Origin: Paenibacillus xylanexedens
Lineage (GTDB): Bacteria > Bacillota > Bacilli > Paenibacillales > Paenibacillaceae
Length of the DNA stretch: 64,000 nt
Direction: 5' to 3'
NCBI RefSeq assembly: GCF_001908275.1
Contig: NZ_CP018620.1
Location: forward strand, 4,960,001 to 5,024,000
The notes beneath the pieces are model-generated. The model did not search any database. It saw only the letters and a program-made list of their open reading frames with translations, and had not been told where the DNA came from. Position numbers and translations under genes: made by a program. Positions 1 to 22,129 of this stretch are shown in pieces; positions within the stretch are counted from its first letter, which is position 1, and every line of letters begins with the position of its first letter.

Positions 1-3000
1 ATGATTTGTACAAAGTAAGCGCCGGAAATTGGATTCCGTTCACTTTCGTACAACATTTCCTTCTGTAATGGTGTAAGTGGGTACACATTTTCGATTCGAC
101 CGATGTGCCCAGTTTGTTCCACGATTTGATCCAATTGATCAATGGTTAATGACTTGCATGAAATATCACTTGGCGTAAGCTCGGTTTGTTCCTTCGTTAC
201 ACAATGTTCAACGACTCTATTAAGACCTTCCTTATAGAGACAAGCCAATTGCTCCATCGTTTCCCGGCGATATTGTTTTGAACTATAGTTAATGGACAGC
301 GACAACCGCCCCTCTTCAACAATGCCATTGATATTAAGCACAAATGGTCTCTTGTTGTTCTCACTTACGGATGGCCCGCTGGAATAATGCGAGAATTTAA
401 TGCCATCTTGGCCCGAATCCTGATTCACCTGTCCCATATAGTTGAAACTAATTTCAGGATTTTTCTCTAACTTGAATCCTTCATGTCCATGTGACAAATA
501 CCTCGAAATCCCGTAACCAATGCCCTTAGTTGGGATCTGGCGCAGTCCTTCCTTGACGGTCTTAATCTTCCTTGATAAGTCAGCCCCGGACTCCATCGTA
601 ATCATAACGGGGTACATGCTCGTAAACCATCCCACTGTACGCGTAATGTCCAGCTCTGGCAGGATGTCTTCTCTACCGTGTCCTTCCAGATTTACGAGGA
701 TTTCTCCCATGCCTGTCCAATCATGAACAGCCATTCCCAATGCCGTTAGCAATATATCATTAATTTCCGTATGGTACGCATGATGTGTTTGCTTTAATAA
801 AAGCTCGGTTTCCGCTGCGGTCCAATGAATGGTGATCGTTTCACTATCTTTGCCAATCGTCTCATCACAATCCATATCTTTAGGCAGCGGGCTTAGCTGA
901 GCCTGCTCCACACGACTCCAGTATGGATTCTCTTGCTTCATCGCCGGGCTGTCTGCAAACGTAGACAATTGTTCTGCCCATTGTTTAAACGAGGTCGTTT
1001 TTTGAGGAAGCCGGATTTCTTCACCTCTTAAGAACTGGTCTTGCCCTGTCTGAATATCTTCATATAAAATACGCCATGATACCCCGTCTACCAACAAATG
1101 ATGAATGGCAATAAGCAGGTGATCCCCTTCAGCACATTGGAACAACCCAAGTTTGATCAAAGGTCCGTGAGACAGATCCATACCACTCTGAATTTCTTTT
1201 GCTTTATTTTCAATGAACGATGCAGGATCTGCTTCTGTTTTGAGGTCAACGATTTCAAGGCTGTATAATCCATCTTCGTCTGCCCCTCGATTCCACGCTT
1301 CATACCCGCCTTCAGGCGCCTGACGATAAAGGATGCGGAGAGCATCATGCTGTTTAACGATCTTATCCATGATGTTGTGAATAAAGCGGACATCAAACCC
1401 TTTTTCACGAAAGAACATCATTTCCTGATTGTAATGATGTGCGTCCACCATATTTTGATCAAAGAACCAGCGCTGAACAGGTGTCAGCATCACTTGCCCC
1501 GTAACTTCCCCTTGGTCAGAAATAGTGCTCACAGATGTAACGTGTTCACTCAACTCCGCTACTGTCGGATAGGTGAAGAAATGCTTCATTTCCACTTTAT
1601 ACCCTGCTTGAAGCAGTCGTGAGGAAACTTGAATACATTTAATCGAATCGCCCCCGAGTTCAAAGAAATGATCTGATGTGCTAATCTTTTGAACACCAAG
1701 CACAGCTTCCCAGGCAGCGACGATCGCTTGTTCTACAGCGTTCTGCGGTGCCATATACTCGGTGCCTTTTTGCATATGTTCTTGTGGAGATGGCAATACC
1801 TTTCGGTCAACCTTTCCATTGGATGTTAACGGTATATGCTGTAATTGAATAAAATAAGACGGGATCATATAATCCGGAATTTCATGAGATAATGCCATTC
1901 TGATTTTCTTCGCTGTCAGTGAGCTGTCGCCTTTCCAATACGCACACAACTGCTTCGAACCATCCTCATGTTCACGGGCAATAACGACCGCTTCCTGAAT
2001 GGAGTCTATTTGCAAAAGCGCAGTTTCCACTTCGCCAAGCTCAATTCGGTAACCACGGATTTTCACTTGATGATCGATTCGTCCCAGATATTCAATATTT
2101 CCATCCGGCAGCCATCTTGCGGCATCTCCTGTGCGATACATTTTCCCTTTTGTAATCCAGGGATGATCCACAAATTTCTCTGCGGTTAAATCAGGCCGGT
2201 TCAGATAACCTCTGGCTAGGCCCTCACCTGCTACAACTAATTCTCCCTGAACACCGATCGGTTGAATGCGTTGATGTTGATCCAAAATATAGGTCTGCAA
2301 CGTCGGGATTGGTTTTCCAATGTTGCTCTTTCCAGCATGTATTTCAATGTCGGTTATTTCCTTATAAGTTACATGAACCGTCGTTTCGGTTATCCCATAC
2401 ATATTAATTAACTGGATAAATGGATATTTCAGCTTCCATTCCTTCAATAACACGGGATTGAGGGCTTCTCCTCCAAAAATCACTTTTCTTAATTTCAGAT
2501 CTGCTGCATGACCTGCCAGTTCTTCCTGAAGAAGATGATAGAAATACGTTGGCGTTTGATTCAATATCGTCACTTGCTCGTTTTTTAACAATTGTAGAAA
2601 TTGTTCGGGACTTTTTGCCGTCATTTGAGGTACGATAACCAGTTTTCCGCCATAGAGCAATGCCCCGTACATTTCCCATACCGAAAAATCAAAACAAAAG
2701 GAATGGAATAATGTCCATGTATCTGATGCATTAAAATCAAACAAATTTTTACTATTGAACAACAATCGCACCACATTTTTATGTTCAATACATGTCCCTT
2801 TTGGTTTACCTGTCGTTCCTGAGGTATAAATTACATATGCCAGGCCTGTTGGTGCAGCAGTCATTCCCAAATCGGAATGATCTTCATGATAGGACTCAGG
2901 TAGATCCAGGTAAACGACCTCTCCTGCAAAAGAGATGCGTTCTTGCAAATGACTTTGCATTAATAGTACATGTACACCCGAATCCTCAAGCATGTAGTTT

Positions 3001-6000
3001 ATACGATCTTCCGGATATTCAGGATCAATCGGCACGTATGCGCCACCCGCTTTCAAAATCGCAAGGATTCCTACAACCATGTCCAGCGAACGATCAGCGA
3101 TGATCCCGATTAACTGATCATTTTGAATGCCTTTGCTGTTCAGTGTTCGTGCCAATTGATTGGCCTTCCGGTTCAGCTCCTGATAGGTCAAGTCCTGGTT
3201 CTCAAATACAACCGCAACATGTTCAGGAGTTCTTGCCGCTTGTTCCTCAAACAGTCCATGAATCGTTTTGTCCATTGGGTATTCAGCCATAGAATCATTA
3301 AACTGTTCCAAAATTTGTGTTTTCTCCTGTGTTGTGGTCAAGTCTATTTCATGGATAGGGATATGCGGATTGTTGACCACTTGCTCCAGTATCCGAATCA
3401 AGTGACCTTGTATCCGTTCTACGTTTGCCCTACTATAGACGTTAGCATTGTAATAGAACATACATTTCATGGATTGGCCTGGTTTAATAATCAGATTAAA
3501 GTCATAGTTCGTTTGTTCATCTGCTTCTACATTCGTAATCCGAAGAACTGTCTCCTCCTGATCCCCAAACTGTTCCATAATGCCCTGTACAGGATAATTC
3601 TCGAATATCAAGATATGATCAATCAAATTTTGCTTTTGCGATGTTTCCGCTTGAATCTCGTATAACGGATACGTGTCATGTGGATGAGAAGCAACAGCAT
3701 GTTCCTGATTCCGCTTCATAATCGCTGCAAATGTCTCATTACCTTGAGTCTGAATGCGTACAGGAATGGTATTGATGAATAAACCAATGATTCGCTCCAC
3801 TCCAACAATCGCCGCAGGTCTGCCCGACACCACGCTTCCGAATACAACATCCTCACTGCCGTTATATATCTGTAGCAACATTCCCCATGCTGTCTGCATG
3901 AACGTATTCAGCGTCACCTGATTCTGACTGGCCACTTGTGCGATTTGTCCGGTTAATTCCTGACTAAGTGTACAAATCATATGTTCTGAATGATATTCAT
4001 CACTCTTCGTAATTGAATGTTCTTTTGGCAAAGTGGTCTGCTCATCATAACCTTCCAGATAGTCACGCCAATATTTCAGGGATGCATCATGATCTTGGTT
4101 GTCCAACCATTCGATATAGTGTTTGTATGGAATCGTACCCTTTGCCTCCAGTTTTCGTTGTTCCTGAATAGCAAAATATCCATCAAACAACTCCTGGATT
4201 ACAAGCGACAGGCACCAGCCATCCATCAAAATATGATGATAATTCCAAATGAAACGATAGGTTTGGTCATGCGTTTGCAAGATCGAAATACGCATTAACA
4301 CATCCTGAGACAGGTCGAAACCTTTTATTTTATCTGCTCTTGTATATTCTGCCACGTATGCTTCACGATCTTTTTCATTCATCTCACGTAAATCTTCGTA
4401 TATTAGCCCATTCCGTTTATGACGGTATACCACTTGCAGAGGTCCATTCTTCCATTTGCTATGAAAATTTGTTCTGAGAATCGAATTACGCTGCATCAAC
4501 TGATCCAAACTCTTCGTAAAAGCTCCCACGTCTAACGGACCATGAAGATCCAGTGTGGTTTGAAGGAAATACGCTTCCGATTTTGAATGAAGCAAATGAT
4601 GAAAGAACATCCCATTTTGCATCGGTGACAAAGCATATATATCTTCGATTTCACCAATGTGTTCGGATTCTTGAACAAATCCTTCTAATTCTTCAATCGT
4701 AATTCCTTTTAACGTTAGATCACTTGGTGTACATTCCGGCTTCTCTTTTGTCACACAATGCATTACGATTTCTTGCAGATGATCTCTAAAATATGTTCCC
4801 ACTCGCTCTATCGTTTCTTTTTGATATTGTGTACGACTATACCGAAGGGACAACGTCAATTTGCCTTCCACAATTAAGGCATTCATATCGATAAGAACAT
4901 TTCTTCTGTGATTGTCGCTTGCTGTTGCTCCGCCTGGATAGGGAGAGATCTGCATCCCACTATTCTGAAGATCCTGATCAAATTGTCCCAAATAGTTAAA
5001 ACTAATTTCAGGATTTAAGGTAAAGGGCGTTTCTTGCTGATGTGCACTTAAATATCGTAAAATACCATAACCAATTCCTTTTTTAGGGATTTGACGAATC
5101 ATTTCTTTGTTTGTTTTGATGAAAAGAGACATATTTGAACTTGCTTCCATATCAAGTACAACCGGATACTGGCTCGTAAACCATCCGATCGTTCGTGTAA
5201 TATCGAGATCCGGTAAAATTTGTTCTCTTCCATGTCCCTCCAGATTGACCAGCACTTTATCCATGCCCGTCCATTTGTGAATAGACATGCCTAATGCATG
5301 GAGCAGCAAATCGCTAATCTCCGTTTTATACGCACGATTCGCTTGTTTTAATAATTGCTCCGTTTCTGCCGCTGACCATTCCATCATGATTTCTTCGCTG
5401 TCTTTTTCCAATGCATGATCCGCTTCGAAATCTGTAGGTAACGGCTTATAAGTTGCTTTTTCAATTTCATTCCAATATGCAATCTCTTGCGTTATCGCAT
5501 CACTGTTCGCATACAACTGGAGCTGTTCTGCCCATAATTGGAATGAAGCCGTTTTTTGCGGTAGTTGAATCGATTCTCCCTCACTTAATTGTTCATATCC
5601 TCTCGATAGGTCTTCAATCAAAATTCGCCATGAAACCCCGTCGATGACGAGGTGATGAATAACGATGAGTAAATGATCTCCGTCTGCACATTGAAATACG
5701 CCCAGCTTCATCAAGGGTCCACGTTCCAAAGTGAACGTGCTTTGCATTTCATTTGCCTTCTTCTCGATTTCTTGAGACGGATCTGCTAATGACTTGAAGT
5801 TCATCACTTCAAGTGTATATAAGGATTCCCTTGCCAACCCTTCATTCCACGCTTCATACCCCTGTTCTGTAAGGCGATATACTGTACGAAGTGCATCATG
5901 ATGCTCACTCAATTTATCGAATACACGCCGAAGTGTGACTTCATGAAAACCTTCTTTCCGATACAACATCACGGACTGATTATAATGATGGGCGTCCACC

Positions 6001-8585
6001 TTGTATTGCTCAAAAAACCAATGCTGGATTGGAGTCAGCATCACTTTTCCAGTGATGATTCCCTGTTCAGACATCGTACTAATGGGTTGAACATAGGGAA
6101 TCAAGCTTGCTATGGTTGGATTTTTAAACAGATGCTCCATCTGCACCTGGTAACCTGCTTGATATAACCTCGAAGAAACTTGAATGGATTTAATCGAATC
6201 TCCTCCAAGCTCGAAGAAATTATCCAAAATCCCAATGTTCTCTACCCCAAGTACCTCTTCCCAGATAGATACAAGTTGTTGTTCCACCATCGTTCGGGGT
6301 GCTTCGTACTCCATGCCCTTCAACATATGTTCTTTGGGAGCAGGCAAAGCTTTGCGATCTATTTTCCCGTTTGACGTGAGCGGCATCTGATCCAGTTGTA
6401 TAAAATAGGACGGAATCATGTAGTTTGGCAGCTGCTGGGACAGCGCCTCCCGCAGTTCCCCGATCGTGATTGCATCCTCTCCTACCAGGTACGCACATAA
6501 TTGTTTGGTTTCCGTTTCATCTTCTCTGGCTATGACGATGGCCTCTTTTATCTGGGTACTATTTAGAAGAGCCGTCTCCACTTCACCAAGTTCAATCCGG
6601 TGTCCACGAATTTTCTCTTGATGATCCGCCCTTCCTATATACTCTATGTTCCCATCGGGCAGCCATCTTGCGAAGTCACCTGTCTTGTACATTTTCGCTC
6701 CCGAAACAAATGGATCATCCACGAATTTCTCCGCCGTCAGATCTGGACGGTTCAAGTAACCTCTGGATAGCCCTGCTCCGGCTAAACATAATTCTCCCTG
6801 AACTCCAATAGGCTGCAATTCATTCCGTTCTCCTAAAATGTAGACTCTATTGTTCGCAATAGGCTTCCCGATTGAGATATTTTGATCTGCCGACTTGATC
6901 GACAGAACTGTGGATACAACACTATTTTCGGTTGGACCGTATTCATTACACACTTCGATGCGTGGATTGATGCGCTGCAATTTGTGTATTAAGGCAGGAA
7001 CAATCTTCTCTCCCGCAGCCACCACATTTTTCATGGATGCCCAATCTTCCGCGCTTACTTGTTCCAATAGAGTCATCAAGAAACTGGGTGGACTTTGGAT
7101 GTGCGTGATTTGCTGATTTTTGACCATCGTATTGATGGCTATAGCATCTTTACACTGTTGCTGGTTTAACAAATACACTGTCGAGCCAGATATCATCGGA
7201 CCAAAGAAATGAGTAATAAATGAATCAAAAACGAAAGGATTCAGCATTAATACCCGATCATCCCCGGTAAAATGATAAAAATCCGATTTCCATTGCAGGG
7301 AATTCACAATGCTGGCATGTTCAATCATTACGCCTTTGGGATGACCTGTTGTTCCAGACGTGTAGATCATGTATGCCAAATCACTGGAGATCGCTCCATC
7401 TACCAAATTTAAATGATCCTCATAGTGATTTACTTCAGAATCCAGAATGACACATGTTCCTGCATAATGTTCCGGCTTCTGTATATGACCTTGATGCAGC
7501 AACCAAGCCACTTTTGAATCCTCAAGGATATAGTGAATACGATCTGCCGGATATTCCGGATCGATTGGGACATATGCCCCGCCAGCTTTTAAAATACCGA
7601 ATAAACCTATGATCATCTCAAGTGAGCGCTCTGCCATAATCCCAACGAATTCACCCACTTGCACCCCCTTAGCTTGAAGCAATCGGGCCAATTGGTTGGA
7701 TTTTTGATTTAACTCTCTGTACGTTAAGTGTCTATTCTCAAATACGACTGCCGGATGGTCCGGTGTTCGTTCCACCTGTTCTTCAAATAATTGATGCATC
7801 GTCTTGTTATGTGGATACCCAACCCTTGTATCGTTAAAGTCATATAACAGCTTGTTTCGATGAAACTCTGATAACATATCGACATAACTTAACTCCAGAT
7901 CAGGTTGGTTTAGAACTACGGAAAACAATTGGTCAAGTTGCTCTACAATTTGAACCATATAATCGCGATCATAACGATCATCATCATAAACTAATCTTAA
8001 CTGAATGGAGTCGTTCTTTAGATCAAAGTGGAACATCGTCGCCGCTTTTACATGATTTTCATCAAGGGTGGGATGAATTTCATTCAACGAAACCAAGGTA
8101 TGAATTAATGGGACATGGTTCGAATCATACTGAACATTTAAACGTTCAACCATTTTTCTGAAAGGGATTCGTTGATGCTGAATGGCTTCGGTTAAACTGA
8201 TCTTCACTTGATTAAATAAGGACTTGAATGACATCGCATGATTGAAATTATTTTTTAAGATAAGAACCTTATTCGAGAGGGATAGATCATTGTTCTTTTC
8301 TTCCATCGTTGGTATGCCAATAATCATCTTGGTTTCATTCGTGTATTTATATAACAGACACTGAACTCCCGTTAATAAGATCGTATATATCGCCATAGGA
8401 GCATTTCTTGACATGGACTTGATTTTATATGAAACATCGGCTGATAAAGACTTATATATATCATTCTGGTGCTGCGTTTCGTCTGGGTGTTTGGAGGTTG
8501 TCTTGCAATAAGGCAAATGAACAAGATGATCATCATCTTCAAATCGGCTTGCCCAATACGATTCCTGTTTCTTAAAAATAGACAT
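1..8585 (-). CDS. Iturin-type non-ribosomal peptide synthetase, second subunit (ItuB/MycB-like), 3' end outside window
   Basis: Open from the ATG at 8583-8585 to the left edge (about 2860 residues seen), so the C-terminus is missing. A GGGGTG ribosome site precedes the start, 35 bases after the upstream synthetase stops. Domain order by residue: C-terminal half of a condensation domain without HHxxxDG (1-245); adenylation A1 (250-780); carrier with FFELGGDSIKS (about 795); epimerisation E1 with HHLVIDGVSW (830-1265); condensation C2 with HHILMDG (1308-1738); A2 (1760-2260); carrier with FFELGGDSIKC (about 2310); E2 with HHLLVDGVSW (2360-2795); start of C3. Read by alignment to GrsA, the pocket codes are DSTQVAEVVK (A1, perhaps Tyr) and DFWNIGMVHK (A2, Thr). 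The layout matches ItuB/MycB, whose full length is about 5360 residues. It should add residues 2 and 3 in D form, with two more modules expected beyond the edge. The substrate codes depart from iturin. Confidence 0.93.
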   Translation of the reverse strand, partial: MSIFKKQESYWASRFEDDDHLVHLPYCKTTSKHPDETQHQNDIYKSLSADVSYKIKSMSRNAPMAIYTILLTGVQCLLYKYTNETKMIIGIPTMEEKNNDLSLSNKVLILKNNFNHAMSFKSLFNQVKISLTEAIQHQRIPFRKMVERLNVQYDSNHVPLIHTLVSLNEIHPTLDENHVKAATMFHFDLKNDSIQLRLVYDDDRYDRDYMVQIVEQLDQLFSVVLNQPDLELSYVDMLSEFHRNKLLYDFNDTRVGYPHNKTMHQLFEEQVERTPDHPAVVFENRHLTYRELNQKSNQLARLLQAKGVQVGEFVGIMAERSLEMIIGLFGILKAGGAYVPIDPEYPADRIHYILEDSKVAWLLHQGHIQKPEHYAGTCVILDSEVNHYEDHLNLVDGAISSDLAYMIYTSGTTGHPKGVMIEHASIVNSLQWKSDFYHFTGDDRVLMLNPFVFDSFITHFFGPMISGSTVYLLNQQQCKDAIAINTMVKNQQITHIQSPPSFLMTLLEQVSAEDWASMKNVVAAGEKIVPALIHKLQRINPRIEVCNEYGPTENSVVSTVLSIKSADQNISIGKPIANNRVYILGERNELQPIGVQGELCLAGAGLSRGYLNRPDLTAEKFVDDPFVSGAKMYKTGDFARWLPDGNIEYIGRADHQEKIRGHRIELGEVETALLNSTQIKEAIVIAREDETETKQLCAYLVGEDAITIGELREALSQQLPNYMIPSYFIQLDQMPLTSNGKIDRKALPAPKEHMLKGMEYEAPRTMVEQQLVSIWEEVLGVENIGILDNFFELGGDSIKSIQVSSRLYQAGYQVQMEHLFKNPTIASLIPYVQPISTMSEQGIITGKVMLTPIQHWFFEQYKVDAHHYNQSVMLYRKEGFHEVTLRRVFDKLSEHHDALRTVYRLTEQGYEAWNEGLARESLYTLEVMNFKSLADPSQEIEKKANEMQSTFTLERGPLMKLGVFQCADGDHLLIVIHHLVIDGVSWRILIEDLSRGYEQLSEGESIQLPQKTASFQLWAEQLQLYANSDAITQEIAYWNEIEKATYKPLPTDFEADHALEKDSEEIMMEWSAAETEQLLKQANRAYKTEISDLLLHALGMSIHKWTGMDKVLVNLEGHGREQILPDLDITRTIGWFTSQYPVVLDMEASSNMSLFIKTNKEMIRQIPKKGIGYGILRYLSAHQQETPFTLNPEISFNYLGQFDQDLQNSGMQISPYPGGATASDNHRRNVLIDMNALIVEGKLTLSLRYSRTQYQKETIERVGTYFRDHLQEIVMHCVTKEKPECTPSDLTLKGITIEELEGFVQESEHIGEIEDIYALSPMQNGMFFHHLLHSKSEAYFLQTTLDLHGPLDVGAFTKSLDQLMQRNSILRTNFHSKWKNGPLQVVYRHKRNGLIYEDLREMNEKDREAYVAEYTRADKIKGFDLSQDVLMRISILQTHDQTYRFIWNYHHILMDGWCLSLVIQELFDGYFAIQEQRKLEAKGTIPYKHYIEWLDNQDHDASLKYWRDYLEGYDEQTTLPKEHSITKSDEYHSEHMICTLSQELTGQIAQVASQNQVTLNTFMQTAWGMLLQIYNGSEDVVFGSVVSGRPAAIVGVERIIGLFINTIPVRIQTQGNETFAAIMKRNQEHAVASHPHDTYPLYEIQAETSQKQNLIDHILIFENYPVQGIMEQFGDQEETVLRITNVEADEQTNYDFNLIIKPGQSMKCMFYYNANVYSRANVERIQGHLIRILEQVVNNPHIPIHEIDLTTTQEKTQILEQFNDSMAEYPMDKTIHGLFEEQAARTPEHVAVVFENQDLTYQELNRKANQLARTLNSKGIQNDQLIGIIADRSLDMVVGILAILKAGGAYVPIDPEYPEDRINYMLEDSGVHVLLMQSHLQERISFAGEVVYLDLPESYHEDHSDLGMTAAPTGLAYVIYTSGTTGKPKGTCIEHKNVVRLLFNSKNLFDFNASDTWTLFHSFCFDFSVWEMYGALLYGGKLVIVPQMTAKSPEQFLQLLKNEQVTILNQTPTYFYHLLQEELAGHAADLKLRKVIFGGEALNPVLLKEWKLKYPFIQLINMYGITETTVHVTYKEITDIEIHAGKSNIGKPIPTLQTYILDQHQRIQPIGVQGELVVAGEGLARGYLNRPDLTAEKFVDHPWITKGKMYRTGDAARWLPDGNIEYLGRIDHQVKIRGYRIELGEVETALLQIDSIQEAVVIAREHEDGSKQLCAYWKGDSSLTAKKIRMALSHEIPDYMIPSYFIQLQHIPLTSNGKVDRKVLPSPQEHMQKGTEYMAPQNAVEQAIVAAWEAVLGVQKISTSDHFFELGGDSIKCIQVSSRLLQAGYKVEMKHFFTYPTVAELSEHVTSVSTISDQGEVTGQVMLTPVQRWFFDQNMVDAHHYNQEMMFFREKGFDVRFIHNIMDKIVKQHDALRILYRQAPEGGYEAWNRGADEDGLYSLEIVDLKTEADPASFIENKAKEIQSGMDLSHGPLIKLGLFQCAEGDHLLIAIHHLLVDGVSWRILYEDIQTGQDQFLRGEEIRLPQKTTSFKQWAEQLSTFADSPAMKQENPYWSRVEQAQLSPLPKDMDCDETIGKDSETITIHWTAAETELLLKQTHHAYHTEINDILLTALGMAVHDWTGMGEILVNLEGHGREDILPELDITRTVGWFTSMYPVMITMESGADLSRKIKTVKEGLRQIPTKGIGYGISRYLSHGHEGFKLEKNPEISFNYMGQVNQDSGQDGIKFSHYSSGPSVSENNKRPFVLNINGIVEEGRLSLSINYSSKQYRRETMEQLACLYKEGLNRVVEHCVTKEQTELTPSDISCKSLTIDQLDQIVEQTGHIGRIENVYPLTPLQKEMLYESERNPISGAYFVQI

Positions 8586-8620
8586 ACGGCACCCCGATCA
8601 CTTTATATTTTTAGGTTAGC

Positions 8621-20527
<11,907 letters not shown>

Positions 20528-20574
20528 TCATCTCTAACATGCTTATCTAATTATTTACACATATTTCAAGCAAA

Positions 20575-20604
20575 ATTTTACCATAGAAATATATGTAAAA
20601 TCAA
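20575..20604 (-). promoter_or_regulatory. Candidate sigma-A promoter of the synthetase genes
   Basis: On the minus strand a -35-like TTGATT (20599-20604) and a -10-like TAAAAT (20575-20580) are separated by 18 bases. This would give a leader of roughly 60 bases before the ATG at 20509. It lies downstream of the terminator that follows the transacylase gene, so the large synthetase probably has its own promoter. The surrounding 200 bases are very AT-rich, so chance matches are likely. Confidence 0.4.
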
Positions 20605-20712
20605 TCAGTTTATTGTTACTATATGGTAAAAAAATAGAGATTGATTTGTGGGTTATTGACATATTTATTACCAAATATCTGAAGCTTCAACAAGTTCAAA
20701 TGCATTAAAGGA

Positions 20713-20742
20713 CAAAAAGACTACCTTATAAAAAGGCAGTCT
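20713..20742 (-). terminator. Intrinsic terminator after the transacylase gene
   Basis: An imperfect hairpin at 20718-20742 (AGACTxCCTT paired with AAGGxAGTCT, one internal mismatch) is followed on the minus strand by TTTTT (20713-20717). It starts 41 bases after the transacylase stop and sits between this gene and the large synthetase. Confidence 0.7.
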
Positions 20743-20782
20743 GTTGCTGTAATATAGTCTTGCAAAAAGAACAGATCGGGTA

Positions 20783-21988
20783 CTAGATTGCATCAATCAA
20801 TGCGGTTCCATCCAATGGAATATTTTTTGCTATAATAATGGAATGACATACCTGTAGAGCATCATTTATCTCTTCTTCACTAAGTTCATATTCATTGTTG
20901 TTTACTTGTTCCTTTGCCCGTTGTAATTGGTTAAATAATGGCTCAACCGTTTGGGTGTATGATATCGAATTAGGGTTATAATTCCGTGAAATGAGTGCGG
21001 TTACTATAAGTTCTGATAACAACTTTTTACGAATTGTTAACCGTTTATTTTTCCTTTCTTGTGTATTTGTAAGCATTAGTAAATCAGAAGGCTGACTTAG
21101 CGAGTAAGGTACAATACGCTTCGTTATTTTACTCATAAGACTAACTAACACATGTTTAGAACCCAACTCTATAACTTCAGTGACTCCCTGTTTAATTAAA
21201 TAGTTCATCGACTCTAACCATCTTACAGGCATCGTCATCTGCATGGTTAAATAATCCGTGACAGATCGATCAGCCTCATAGGGTGCTGCTGTAACGTTGG
21301 AAATAACCGGGTATTTTGCATGGGCATATTGATATTGATCCAATTCAACTTTGAATTGTTCTGCTGCGGTTTGCATCATGGGAGAATGATAGGGACCACT
21401 TACATTGATATAAGAATGTTTCGTTCCCAGGGTTTCTGTCCTTTTAATAATTTCTTGTATAGAGTACCGATGTCCCGAAATGACAAACTGCTGGTCAGCG
21501 TTCATACAAGCCACACAAGCAGGACGCTCGATCGTGGAAACTTGTTCGCATATGTTTTGAAGTGTATCTAAATGAATACCTGAAATGGCGGCCATGGTAC
21601 CTTTCTGATCCGGGTCTGCAGTGTGCATAATGATACCTCGTTGTCTTACCAGTTTAATGGCGTCATGAAATGAGAGAACACCTGCGCATACCAGAGCCGA
21701 ATATTCTCCCAAACTATGCCCAGCCAAATAAGTGGGTTCCATCCCTATTTCTTGCATATACACCTGATATGCTATGACACTAACAGTCAAAAGTGCAGGC
21801 TGAGCGTTCATCGTCATTGTCAAATCAGCCATGCTACCTTCAAAACATAACTTTCTCAAATCGAAAGAAATGGCATCACTGGCTTCTTCAAATAACTTCT
21901 TAGCCACATCGAATTTATTCCAAAAGTCTCTACCCATCCCAACCATCTGAGAACCTTGTCCAGGAAACAACAGAGCTACATTACTCAT
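20783..21988 (-). CDS. Malonyl-CoA:ACP transacylase of the lipopeptide cluster (FenF/ItuD-like), 401 aa
   Basis: FabD-type acyltransferase. Visible motifs are the N-terminal LFPGQGSQ, the nucleophile elbow GHSLGEYSAL and a PYHSPMM histidine motif. It is about 100 residues longer than housekeeping FabD; the extra part is a helical, charged C-terminal tail. The 401-residue length fits FenF/ItuD of Bacillus lipopeptide clusters. It is the first gene of the cluster, as in iturin A and mycosubtilin. The ketosynthase module downstream has no acyltransferase, so this enzyme probably loads malonate onto its ACP in trans. The start is set by GGAGG seven bases before ATG. No other transacylase is in the window. 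Confidence 0.93.
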   Translation of the reverse strand: MSNVALLFPGQGSQMVGMGRDFWNKFDVAKKLFEEASDAISFDLRKLCFEGSMADLTMTMNAQPALLTVSVIAYQVYMQEIGMEPTYLAGHSLGEYSALVCAGVLSFHDAIKLVRQRGIIMHTADPDQKGTMAAISGIHLDTLQNICEQVSTIERPACVACMNADQQFVISGHRYSIQEIIKRTETLGTKHSYINVSGPYHSPMMQTAAEQFKVELDQYQYAHAKYPVISNVTAAPYEADRSVTDYLTMQMTMPVRWLESMNYLIKQGVTEVIELGSKHVLVSLMSKITKRIVPYSLSQPSDLLMLTNTQERKNKRLTIRKKLLSELIVTALISRNYNPNSISYTQTVEPLFNQLQRAKEQVNNNEYELSEEEINDALQVCHSIIIAKNIPLDGTALIDAI

Positions 21989-22129
21989 CCATCATCCTCC
22001 ATGTATCAACTTTATACTTCATGCACTTCGACAAACCAAAACCAATAAATTCCTTGTTTGCAAAATTTATATTAAACTTTCATTAGGAGTTATGCAATAA
22101 TAAAGTCAAAACGAGGGTCATCTATTTCT

